Shown here: positions 1 to 7,731 of the stretch, piece by piece | How the letters are laid out: each line of letters starts with the position of its first letter | Numbering within the stretch: the first letter of the stretch is position 1 | Assembly (NCBI RefSeq): GCF_011516885.1 | Contig: NZ_WOTD01000001.1 | Location: forward strand, 310,001-374,000 | Origin: Acetobacter lambici | GTDB lineage: Bacteria; Pseudomonadota; Alphaproteobacteria; Acetobacterales; Acetobacteraceae | Direction: 5' to 3' | Length of the DNA stretch: 64,000 nt | Notes under the pieces: generated by a model | What the model was told of the DNA's origin: nothing | The model's input: only the letters and a program-made list of their open reading frames with translations | Database searches by the model: none | Made by a program: the position numbers and the translations under genes

Positions 1-1
1 C

Positions 2-1921
2 CAGTCCCCCTCCATGGGGCTTGACCAGCGTGCCGCCATAGCCCGGCAGGCGGCGGATACACTGGCCCAGACCAAGGTGGATGGGCTGAACATCCGCACC
101 GTGACCGTGCGTGGCAACGCGCATGACGGCACAAAGCTGTTTGACGCTCTGGATCAGGCGGCGGCCGACATTCCCCCCGCCCAGTTTGCTGGTGCCATGA
201 TGGTAACGGATGGTGAGATTGCCGATGTGCCCACCACCATACCCGAGCGCCTGCGCCCCCTATTGGACACCAACAGCCGCGCGACCTTGCCCCTGCACAT
301 TCTGCTGAGCGCCAGCAAGGAGCAGAAAGACCGCAAGCTGAGTGTTCTACAGGCTCCGCCCTACGCCATTGCAGGCCAGAGCGCCAAGCTGCGCGTGCAG
401 GTGGACGACATGGGACCGGGCACACAGGCTGGCACTCCAGCGGAACTGAGTGTGCGGATCAATGGGGAGGAAGCACGGAGTATTCCGGTCCTGAGCGGTG
501 CGCCACAAGAGATTACGGTCCCCGTAACCCAGCCGGGGCCTCTTCTGGTCAGCCTGTCTGCCTCCCCCCTGCCGGGTGAAGCATCGCAGTTGAACAACCA
601 GACCGTGGCCCGTATTACCGGCATCCGCGACCGGCTGAAGGTGTTGCTGATTTCGGGCACTCCCAATCAGGGGGAACGGGTCTGGCGCAGGCTGCTCAAG
701 GCGGACCCTTCGGTTGATCTGATCCACTTTACCATCCTGCGCCCGCCTGAAAAGGACGATGGCACCCCGCTATCCGACCTCGCACTTATTGCGTTCCCCG
801 TGCGCGAGCTGTTTCAGGAAAAAATCAACCAGTTTGACCTGATCATTCTCGACGGTTTTGAAAACAGGCATATTCTGCCACATAGTTATCTGGAGAACAT
901 TGCCAGCTTCGTGCGCCGTGGCGGTGGCCTGCTCCTGACTGCCGGTCCCGAATTTATTGGCCCCGGCTCCTTGCAGGATACCCCGGTGGGCGATGTGCTG
1001 CCCGCCCACGTGGCCCCGGACCAGAGCAGTATGCTCATCAGCCGCTTCCGCCCCACCTTGACAGACACGGGCCGCAGGCACCCTGTTACGGCGTCCCTTC
1101 CCGGTGCGCCAAAGGCCGATGCGCAGCTTGGCAGCCCCACAGCCGTTCCCGGCCTGTGGGGACCGTGGTACCGCGCACTGCACCCCGACAGCACCCATGG
1201 CGAAGTGCTGATGAACGGACCGGACAACAGCCCCCTGCTGGTGCTGGACCGGGTTGATCAGGGGCGGATTGCGCTCCTCCTGTCCGACCAGATATGGCTC
1301 TGGTCGCGCGGAGAGGATGGCGGTGGCCCACAGGCCGAACTGCTCCGCCGTATCTCGCACTGGCTGATGAAGGAGCCAGAACTGGAGGAAGAGCAACTTA
1401 CGGCCAGCATGACCCCGGACGCGCTCGACATAACCCGTCACAGTATTGGCGCACCGGCAGCCGCTGCCATAACGCTTACGTCCCCCTCCGGGCAGACCAG
1501 CACTGTAACCCTGCATACAAGTGGGGATGAGGGAACGCAGACGACCCATGTGCCCATAACGGAATCCGGTATCTGGCGTATTTCCGATGGTACGCACACG
1601 ACCTACGCTGCCTCCGAGCAGGACAACACACCTGAACAGACCGACCTGCGCGTAACCGCAACCCGTGTGGCCGATATGGCTAAAATGACCGGAGGTGGTG
1701 TGTTCTGGCTGGGCGACACCACGGCCAGCATGCAGACACCTACGCCAAAACTGGCTACATCCGGCGCGCTGCATGGTAGCAACTGGCTGGCTTTTGCACA
1801 GCGCGACGCGCATCTGGTAACGGGTAGAACGCCCATACCACTTCTGCCCGCCCCCCTTGCCATGGCACTCGCACTCATGCTGCTCTTTGCCGCATGGTGG
1901 CGCGAAGGCCGCACCCGATAG
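2..1921 (+). CDS. Membrane protein with glutamine-amidotransferase-like domain, 5'-truncated
   Basis: The reading frame is open to the left edge, so this is the C-terminal part (about 640 residues) of a larger protein. Counting from the ATG at 14, residues 1-90 look like the end of a von Willebrand A fold (a TDGE turn near residue 66). Residues about 205-340 look like a class I glutamine-amidotransferase-like domain (strand LKVLLISGTP, then a conserved RRGGGLL turn), without a visible catalytic Cys nucleophile. A single hydrophobic helix followed by Arg residues ends the protein (about 608-628), so most of it should be periplasmic. Proteins of this design usually follow moxR and DUF58 genes in envelope or chaperone-like clusters; that upstream context lies outside the window. 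Molecular function is unknown. It ends in TAG, 69 bases before the next gene. Confidence 0.75.
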   Translation, partial: QSPSMGLDQRAAIARQAADTLAQTKVDGLNIRTVTVRGNAHDGTKLFDALDQAAADIPPAQFAGAMMVTDGEIADVPTTIPERLRPLLDTNSRATLPLHILLSASKEQKDRKLSVLQAPPYAIAGQSAKLRVQVDDMGPGTQAGTPAELSVRINGEEARSIPVLSGAPQEITVPVTQPGPLLVSLSASPLPGEASQLNNQTVARITGIRDRLKVLLISGTPNQGERVWRRLLKADPSVDLIHFTILRPPEKDDGTPLSDLALIAFPVRELFQEKINQFDLIILDGFENRHILPHSYLENIASFVRRGGGLLLTAGPEFIGPGSLQDTPVGDVLPAHVAPDQSSMLISRFRPTLTDTGRRHPVTASLPGAPKADAQLGSPTAVPGLWGPWYRALHPDSTHGEVLMNGPDNSPLLVLDRVDQGRIALLLSDQIWLWSRGEDGGGPQAELLRRISHWLMKEPELEEEQLTASMTPDALDITRHSIGAPAAAAITLTSPSGQTSTVTLHTSGDEGTQTTHVPITESGIWRISDGTHTTYAASEQDNTPEQTDLRVTATRVADMAKMTGGGVFWLGDTTASMQTPTPKLATSGALHGSNWLAFAQRDAHLVTGRTPIPLLPAPLAMALALMLLFAAWWREGRTR

Positions 1922-1990
1922 GAATGGGCCGTCTTTTCCGCTCCCATGGGGTGTGATACGCTAAAGGTTACCTGTATTGATGGACAGACA

Positions 1991-2584
1991 ATGACCCGTT
2001 TTCCACGCCTTGTTTCATCCGCTCTGCTCTTCAGCAGCCTTGCCATGCTTGTAGCGGTTCCGGCATTTGCCGATGAGGCCGAAGATCAGGCTGCCGCTGC
2101 TGAATCCGCCGAAAAATCGGAAAGCGCCAAGGCCGCCAAACATGCAGCCCCGCCGACCGCCATTCCCGGTGCCGAAGGGAGCGATGATGAAGCGGGCGAA
2201 GGGGGCGGGCACCCCAACAGGGATATTGAACCCACAGTGGCTTTGTTCGAGGCCATTAACCGGGGCAGCGTTGCCTCCGCGCGTGACGCCATTAACCGTG
2301 GCGCGGACCTGAACGGGCACAACATTCTGGGTCAGACGCCGCTTGATATGTCCATCGACCTGAACCGTAACCCCATTACCTTCCTGCTTTTGTCCCTGCG
2401 CAATTCCAGCAGCCTTCGGGGGGATGACAGTGTGGGAGCGGTCAGCACATCCGACCTGCGTATGGGCGGTGGCAGCGCGGATGAGGACGATACCTCAAAG
2501 AACAAGGCGCATGACCCGCGCTATGACCGGACGGGAGGCGCCGCCCAGCCGTCTATCGGTTTTCTGGGCTTTGGCGGCAGCTAA
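1991..2584 (+). CDS. Exported small ankyrin-repeat-like protein
   Basis: A 197-residue protein. Residues 1-27 form a clear Sec signal peptide (Arg near the start, hydrophobic core, AFA cleavage site before DEA). An Ala/Glu/Lys-rich low-complexity stretch follows (about 28-65). Residues about 78-130 then contain one or two ankyrin-type units (LFEAINRG, ARDAINRGADLN, GQTPLDMSIDLN). The tail is rich in Gly, Asp and Ser. The ATG at 1991 is preferred over the in-frame ATG at 1946 because only the later start puts the signal peptide at the N-terminus. It is too short to be a full ankyrin solenoid, so a periplasmic protein-interaction role is an inference. It shares a bidirectional terminator with the convergent ccrM gene. 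Confidence 0.75.
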   Translation: MTRFPRLVSSALLFSSLAMLVAVPAFADEAEDQAAAAESAEKSESAKAAKHAAPPTAIPGAEGSDDEAGEGGGHPNRDIEPTVALFEAINRGSVASARDAINRGADLNGHNILGQTPLDMSIDLNRNPITFLLLSLRNSSSLRGDDSVGAVSTSDLRMGGGSADEDDTSKNKAHDPRYDRTGGAAQPSIGFLGFGGS

Positions 2585-2612
2585 TCCGGTTATTGTTTTC
2601 ACCTGACTTCAT

Positions 2613-2648
2613 AAAAAAAGGGGGCATTGCGATGCCCCCTTTTTTTTA
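2613..2648. terminator. Bidirectional rho-independent terminator
   Basis: A perfect stem (AGGGGGCAT / ATGCCCCCT) with a 4-base loop is flanked by an A-run on the left and a T-run on the right, so it can act on either strand. It sits between the 3' ends of the ankyrin-type gene (2584, plus) and ccrM (2676, minus). Confidence 0.9.
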
Positions 2649-2675
2649 TGCCATTCCGTAACCAGAAAGCCGTCT

Positions 2676-3779
2676 TTACAGCGAGACCGTGCCGCCCAGA
2701 CTTTCCTGCCGCAGCACATCAAGCGGTAGCAGCACGCCCTCACGTTCAAAATGCCAGAATGTCCAGCCATTGCACGATGGCGCGTTAGTCAGCATGGCCC
2801 CCATTTTATGGATCGAACCACGTTTGGCCCCACTGACCAGCGTGCCATCTGCTGCAACTGTTGCCTGAATACGCTGTTTTTTGTCACTCAGAACCGTCCC
2901 GGCCACCAGCGCGCCCTGCTCCACCAAACTGCCAAACGGCACACGCGGCGCTTCGCGCTTGTCCTGCGTGGTCTGTATGGCATCATCATCAAGTGGCACT
3001 TCACGGGCCACGCGGGCCTTGGCGGCCTCCACATAGTCCGGGTGACGCTCAATGCCTACAAAATGGCGGCGCAGGCGGCGGGCCATGGCGACCGTGGTGC
3101 CTGAGCCAGAGAACGGGTCGAGCACGACGTCATTCACCGTTGTGGACGCCAGCAATACGCGGTGCAGCAGACTTTCGGGCTTTTGGGTGGGGTGCAGTTT
3201 CAACCCATGTTCGTTACGCAACCGCTCATTGCCTGTGCACAGCGGCAGGTACCAGTCCGAGCGCATCTGCACATCATCATTCAGCGCCTTCATGGCCTGA
3301 TAGTTAAAGCGGTAGCGGCTGTCCTGACTGCGTGCGGCCCAGATGAGCGTTTCATGCGCGTTGGTAAAACGACGGCCCCGGAAGTTGGGCATGGGGTTGG
3401 ATTTGCGCCAGACCACATCGTTCAAAATCCAGAACCCAAGGTCCTGCAGAATAGCCCCAAGGCGAAAAATATTATGGTAGGAGCCAATAACCCAGATTGT
3501 GCCATCCTTGTGCAAAAGACGGCGGGCCTCGCTCAGCCATTCACGCGTAAAGCGGTCGTATTCCTGCAGGTCGGAAAACTTGTCCCAGTCATCATCCACG
3601 CCATCGACAACACTGTCATCGGGGCGGCGGAGTTCGCCCCTGAGTTGCAGGTTATATGGCGGGTCGGCAAAAATGCAGTCCACAGAACCCGAAGGCAGGG
3701 TGCGCATGGTCTCCACGCATTCACCCCGCAGGATTTCGTCAAGTGGGAGGTCCATGGAAACTGCTTTTGCGCCGCTCAT
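2676..3779 (-). CDS. ccrM: CcrM-type adenine-N6 DNA methyltransferase (GANTC)
   Basis: A 367-residue beta-class methyltransferase: the catalytic motif DPPY (residues 39-42) comes before the S-adenosylmethionine motif DPFSGSGTT (about 221-229). A C-terminal domain of about 100 residues with the signature [11 protein letters not shown] is typical of alphaproteobacterial CcrM and absent from many restriction-type relatives. CcrM enzymes methylate A in GANTC and couple gene expression to replication. The ATG at 3779 is chosen because it forms an ATGA overlap with the rnhB stop (3776-3779); a longer frame upstream would run into rnhB. No restriction endonuclease gene is nearby, consistent with an orphan regulatory methyltransferase. 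The specificity is inferred from family, not shown here. Confidence 0.92.
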   Translation of the reverse strand: MSGAKAVSMDLPLDEILRGECVETMRTLPSGSVDCIFADPPYNLQLRGELRRPDDSVVDGVDDDWDKFSDLQEYDRFTREWLSEARRLLHKDGTIWVIGSYHNIFRLGAILQDLGFWILNDVVWRKSNPMPNFRGRRFTNAHETLIWAARSQDSRYRFNYQAMKALNDDVQMRSDWYLPLCTGNERLRNEHGLKLHPTQKPESLLHRVLLASTTVNDVVLDPFSGSGTTVAMARRLRRHFVGIERHPDYVEAAKARVAREVPLDDDAIQTTQDKREAPRVPFGSLVEQGALVAGTVLSDKKQRIQATVAADGTLVSGAKRGSIHKMGAMLTNAPSCNGWTFWHFEREGVLLPLDVLRQESLGGTVSL

Positions 3780-4405
3780 GCCCGGGTCTCCGTTTTCAAA
3801 TGTTCCAACTGCTGGCGTACCGTGCCGAATGTTTTTCTGTGGTGCGGGGTCACACCGGTCTGCATGAGAGCCTGACGGTGGACCGCCGTGCCGTATCCTG
3901 CATTTTTTTCCCATCCATAATCGGGCCAGCGCACATCCAGCCGCGCCATGATGCGGTCACGCAGCACCTTGGCCACAATGGAGGCCGCGGCAATGGACAG
4001 GCTAACCCCATCCCCGCCCACAATGGCTTCCGCACTGCACCCGAAATCTGGAATTTTGTTGCCGTCAACCAGCACATGGTCGGGCCGGACCGGCAGACGG
4101 GCAACTGCACGCTGCATGGCCAGATGGGACGCATGGTAGATGTTGATACGGTCTATTTCCGCCGTGGAGGCGGCACCTACGCCAATGGCCACACCGGGCA
4201 CATGGGGCAGACGCTTGGCAATGGCCTCGCGCACAGTGGGTTTTAATTTTTTGGAATCATCAATGATGGCGGCAAGGTCATCTGGCACGCCACAGGCGAA
4301 CACCACAGCGGCGGCCACAACCGGACCGGCCAGCGGACCACGGCCCACTTCATCCACTCCAGCGACCAAACCGCCATGCTGTTGTTCACGCCTGAAATCC
4401 GGCAT
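3776..4405 (-). CDS. rnhB: Ribonuclease HII
   Basis: A 209-residue protein of normal RNase HII length. The family signature [15 protein letters not shown] begins at residue 16 and holds the first catalytic Asp-Glu pair (D18, E19). Further acidic active-site positions lie in LVDGNKIPD and in the helix [12 protein letters not shown]. The enzyme removes ribonucleotides and RNA primers from RNA/DNA hybrids. A good ribosome-binding site (GGAAGGGAAG) stands before the ATG. Its stop overlaps the ccrM start, so the two are translationally coupled and probably share the promoter upstream of 4405, where four GANTC motifs cluster. Confidence 0.96.
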   Translation of the reverse strand: MPDFRREQQHGGLVAGVDEVGRGPLAGPVVAAAVVFACGVPDDLAAIIDDSKKLKPTVREAIAKRLPHVPGVAIGVGAASTAEIDRINIYHASHLAMQRAVARLPVRPDHVLVDGNKIPDFGCSAEAIVGGDGVSLSIAAASIVAKVLRDRIMARLDVRWPDYGWEKNAGYGTAVHRQALMQTGVTPHHRKTFGTVRQQLEHLKTETRA

Positions 4406-4430
4406 TGCTTCCCTTCCCGTCCGCTTGAAA

Positions 4431-4514
4431 CGACTCGGTTAAAATTACCGAGTCGCAGCAATCGCGACTCCGTAGGGAAGGAGAAGCATTTTTTTACCCG
4501 GGAGCGCAAGAGTC
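4431..4514 (-). promoter_or_regulatory. Cluster of four GANTC sites upstream of rnhB-ccrM
   Basis: GACTC/GAGTC occurs at 4432-4436, 4450-4454, 4466-4470 and 4510-4514. The first two lie within a perfect 9-bp inverted repeat (CGACTCGGT at 4431-4439 and ACCGAGTCG at 4447-4455). The sites are 27-109 bases upstream of the rnhB start. GANTC should occur about once in 256 bases in random sequence. The CcrM encoded by this operon would methylate these sites, so methylation-state feedback is plausible, as is known for Caulobacter ccrM. Confidence 0.6.
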
Positions 4515-4530
4515 CCGGTCAAATGATTTT

Positions 4531-4836
4531 TCAGGAACGGCTACGACGGGGGAAGAAAAGCCAGCCGAGCAGGATACCCACGACCGAAACAATCCCCAAT
4601 GAAAGCAAGGGCTTATCCCGCACAAAGGTTACTGCTTTTTCTACCGCGCCCTCACCCTCTTCATACAGGTCTGCAAAATCTTCCTGCATGTGTGCGGTGA
4701 ACTGATCGACCTTTCCGTCAGCCTGAAGACCGATATCTCCGGTCAACCCGCCAGCGGCATCCTTGACATGTCCCTGAACGTCCCGGACCTTGGCATCGAT
4801 CTTGCTTTCGATGGTGTCGATTTTATCTTTAGCCAT
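4531..4836 (-). CDS. CsbD-like membrane-anchored stress protein
   Basis: A 101-residue protein. The N-terminal half has the CsbD-like pattern of charged helices (KIDAKVRDVQGHVKDAAGGL, then GDIGLQADGKVDQ). The C-terminal third is a hydrophobic helix (about LLSLGIVSVVGILLGWLF) ending in RRSRS, as in ElaB/YqjD-type membrane-anchored proteins. The start at 4836 is fixed by a strong ribosome-binding site (AAGGAGAAAG). CsbD-like proteins are abundant general-stress proteins of unknown biochemical role. Related small proteins occur at 15854-16317 in this window. Confidence 0.8.
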   Translation of the reverse strand: MAKDKIDTIESKIDAKVRDVQGHVKDAAGGLTGDIGLQADGKVDQFTAHMQEDFADLYEEGEGAVEKAVTFVRDKPLLSLGIVSVVGILLGWLFFPRRSRS

Positions 4837-4948
4837 GACGACTTTCTCCTTTTCTGAACCATTCTGTAATGGTCCGCGCATGAAAGCGACCGGAGATCTG
4901 CACGATCGCCTGTTGCATCAGACCGCAAAAACGCGTCTCTGACTAGGC

Positions 4949-6343
4949 ATGCCTTCTCCGACGTCCACACAACTGACTGCACTCATTGTTGGTTCCATGT
5001 TTTTTATGGAACAGCTTGATGGCACCATTCTGGCGACCGCCCTGCCCTCCATTGCCCACAGCCTGCATGTGGATACAGTGGCTACCTCTGTCGCCCTGAC
5101 GTCCTATATTATTGGGCTGGCCATTTTTATTCCCGCGTCCGGCGCACTGGCCGACCGTCTGGGCAGCCGCACGATCCTGATGCTGGCGATCTGCATTTTT
5201 GTGGGCAGTTCAATTTTTTGCGGCACCGCCCATTCCCTGCTGTTTCTGGCAGTCATGCGTACCATACAGGGCATTGGCGGGGCACTTATGGTGCCTGTGG
5301 GGCGGCTGGCGGTTATCCGCAGCACGCCCGCGGACCAGCTTGTCCGCACCATGACATGGATGATGCTCCCCGCAACCCTTGGTCCGCTGCTTGGTCCTGT
5401 GGTGGGGGGGTATATTACAACGTGGCTGACCTGGCGGTGGAACTTTTACCTTAATATTCCAGTCGGGCTGGTTGGCCTGCTCCTGACCTACCGCTTTATT
5501 CCCGAAGTGCGCGAGCCATCGCCCCCTCCGTTTGATGTCAAAGGTCTTTTTCTGGCTGGCGGGGGGCTGGCGGTTCTGTCCGTTTTTGCCGAACTGTTCA
5601 GCCATGGCACGGGTTCACCCGCGCTGGTTACGGGCTTTTTGTGCGTGGGGCTGGTGCTGTTGGGAATGTACACCTACCACGCGGGGCGTACGTCTTTTCC
5701 GCTTCTGGACCTGCGGCTTATGCGCTTCCAGACATTCCGTATCTCCGTTTTTGGGGGAGCGGCATCACGCATTGCCGTGGGCTCATTGCCGTTTCTGCTC
5801 CCTTCCTTCTTGCAGATCGGGGCGGGGCTGAGTGCCGCACAAAGCGGGCTTGTCACATTTGTGGCGCCACTTGGGGCCATTGCCATGCGCCCTTTTGTGC
5901 CTGCACTGCTCAAACGCTGGGGTTTTCGCACCATTCTCATGGCCAATGGCTCTTCGGCAGCACTGGTCTTTGCGATGATAGCGCTTTTTCGCCCATCCTA
6001 TCCGTTGTGGCTCCTCTCGCTCGTGCTCACACTGGCGGGGGCTGCGCAGTCTCTCCAGTTTTCGGCCTATAACACCGTTGCCTATGCCGACATTCCAGCA
6101 GACAGGATGAGTGCTGCGACCAGCCTGTATTCCACCATGCAACAGATCATGCTTTCGGCTGGCATATGCATTGCCGCTGGCACCCTGACGGTACTGAGCA
6201 GGCTGCACCATAACACCCCCGCAAACATGACCGATTTTGCCCTTGGTTTTGTTGTGACTGGCGCCATATCCCTTTTTGCCGTGCCTTTGTGCGCCACACT
6301 TTCTCCTTCCGCTGGGGCAAACATGAGTGGCAACCGCCGTTAA
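4949..6343 (+). CDS. MFS drug:H+ antiporter, DHA2 (14-TM) type
   Basis: A 464-residue, very hydrophobic protein. Motif C-like and DHA-family features are visible: LDGTILATALPSIA in the first helix, the loop motif GALADRLGSRTIL between helices 2 and 3, RTIQGIGGALMVP, and GPLLGPVVGGY in helix 5. These fit the EmrB/QacA/DHA2 proton-driven drug exporters of the inner membrane. No EmrA-like adaptor is adjacent; the next operon encodes an RND pump with its own adaptor. The ATG at 4949 has only a weak ribosome-binding site, but the first transmembrane helix follows it directly. Substrate unknown. Confidence 0.88.
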   Translation: MPSPTSTQLTALIVGSMFFMEQLDGTILATALPSIAHSLHVDTVATSVALTSYIIGLAIFIPASGALADRLGSRTILMLAICIFVGSSIFCGTAHSLLFLAVMRTIQGIGGALMVPVGRLAVIRSTPADQLVRTMTWMMLPATLGPLLGPVVGGYITTWLTWRWNFYLNIPVGLVGLLLTYRFIPEVREPSPPPFDVKGLFLAGGGLAVLSVFAELFSHGTGSPALVTGFLCVGLVLLGMYTYHAGRTSFPLLDLRLMRFQTFRISVFGGAASRIAVGSLPFLLPSFLQIGAGLSAAQSGLVTFVAPLGAIAMRPFVPALLKRWGFRTILMANGSSAALVFAMIALFRPSYPLWLLSLVLTLAGAAQSLQFSAYNTVAYADIPADRMSAATSLYSTMQQIMLSAGICIAAGTLTVLSRLHHNTPANMTDFALGFVVTGAISLFAVPLCATLSPSAGANMSGNRR

Positions 6344-6522
6344 ACGCACGTTTTTAACGCACAAATTACATAGAGAAATGTTATTTTATGCATGCTTTCA
6401 ATGACGAGGCTTGCACTTAAGCAAAGAGTTCAGCACACTTCCCCTCCATCAGCAGGGTGCCCCTATGCACAGCGTTCCCCTGAACATTCTGACGCAACTT
6501 AGGTTAACGAACAGCGCACCTC

Positions 6523-7731
6523 ATGGACGATAACACTCCGCCCACCACCACTCCCGCCAAACCACGTTCCTCCAAAAAACGTCTGCTTCTGGCAGGTGGC
6601 GTTCTGGTGGGAGCCTGCATTTTAGGCTTTGCCTTCCTGCGCCCGCAGGCCGGGCACAAAACACACCACAGCACGGCCGATTCCGGCCAAAGCCAGCCCG
6701 TTGCCGTGCAAACGGTCCATGCCGGCAGCATGCCCGTGGAACTGACCGAACTGGGCACGGTTGTGCCCATTACCAACGTAACCGTGCAAACCCGCGTGGA
6801 AGGCTACCTGATGCAGGTGCTTTTTACCGAAGGACAGCATGTGCATAAGGGCGACCTGCTCGCACTGATCGACCCCCGCCCCTATCAGGTCCAGTTGGAA
6901 CAGTATGAAGGCCAACTGGCGCAGGATAAGGCGCAGCTTGAACAGGCCCGCGTGGATAGCGGACGCTACCAGCGCCTGATCAAGCAGGACAGCATTGACG
7001 CAAAAACCGCGCGCGACCAGCAGTTTACGGTCCAGCAGCTCGAAGGTACCGTCAAGGCTGATCAGGCCTTGATTGATAACCAGAAGCTGCAACTGATCTA
7101 CTGTCACATTATCGCCCCCGTGGACGGGCGCATTGGTATTCGCGCCGTTGATCAGGGCAACTATGTTGCGGCGGGCCAGTCTGGCGGGTTGGCGGTGCTC
7201 ACCCAGATGCAGCCCATATCGGTCATATTTACGCTGCCGCAGGACCAGTTGCCCGAGGTGTTTGCCCAGTTGCAGGCCCGCAAGTCCCTCCCCGTTTCGG
7301 CGTGGAACAGTTCCAACACACAAAAAATAGCCGATGGCACGGTCAGCACGCTGGATAGCCAGATAGATACGGCAACCGGCACCGTGCGCCTGCGCGCCAT
7401 TTTTACCAATGAAGACGAACACCTGTTCCCCAACCAGTTTGTCAACGCGCGTCTGCTGGTCAAAACACTGGACCACGTGCTGCTGTTACCCACAACCGCC
7501 GTGCAGACCGGCCCCTCCGGCCTGTTTGTCTACGTTGTCAAGGATGATGACACGGTGAGCGTACAGCCAGTGACCACGGGCATTTCCAACGGCACGCTCA
7601 GTGTTGTCACTACCGGGCTGAAGGACGGTGACCGGGTTGTCACGGACGGCACGGACCATTTGCGCGCGGGAATTAAGGTGACCATTCCCTCCACGGCTCC
7701 CACCCCAACGCCGGACCATGCCACGCCGTGA
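6523..7731 (+). CDS. mdtA: RND efflux periplasmic adaptor (MdtA/MuxA-like)
   Basis: A 402-residue membrane-fusion protein. It has one N-terminal membrane anchor (about residues 21-39) and two half-lipoyl regions (PVELTELGTV... and IIAPVDGRIGIRAVDQGNYV). These flank a coiled-coil hairpin (VQLEQYEGQLAQDKAQLEQARV, spanning about 120-190). Beta-barrel and membrane-proximal parts follow (TLDSQIDTATGTVRLRAIF). It links the inner-membrane RND heterotrimer to the outer-membrane channel. The stop overlaps the next gene's GTG start as GTGA (7728-7731). The operon adaptor-RND-RND-OMF is the MdtABC/MuxABC-OpmB layout. Substrate unknown. Confidence 0.93.
   Translation: MDDNTPPTTTPAKPRSSKKRLLLAGGVLVGACILGFAFLRPQAGHKTHHSTADSGQSQPVAVQTVHAGSMPVELTELGTVVPITNVTVQTRVEGYLMQVLFTEGQHVHKGDLLALIDPRPYQVQLEQYEGQLAQDKAQLEQARVDSGRYQRLIKQDSIDAKTARDQQFTVQQLEGTVKADQALIDNQKLQLIYCHIIAPVDGRIGIRAVDQGNYVAAGQSGGLAVLTQMQPISVIFTLPQDQLPEVFAQLQARKSLPVSAWNSSNTQKIADGTVSTLDSQIDTATGTVRLRAIFTNEDEHLFPNQFVNARLLVKTLDHVLLLPTTAVQTGPSGLFVYVVKDDDTVSVQPVTTGISNGTLSVVTTGLKDGDRVVTDGTDHLRAGIKVTIPSTAPTPTPDHATP

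Noticed and set aside
770-1813. 347-codon minus-strand frame opposite the amidotransferase-like gene
   Set aside because: The product is low-complexity Gly/Arg/His-rich and the plus-strand protein has clear fold features.
4480-4530. Hairpin ACCCGGGAGC...GTCCCGGT with T-run as a terminator for the CsbD-like gene
   Set aside because: In the direction of that gene the run after the stem is A, not T, so it does not form a rho-independent terminator on the needed strand.
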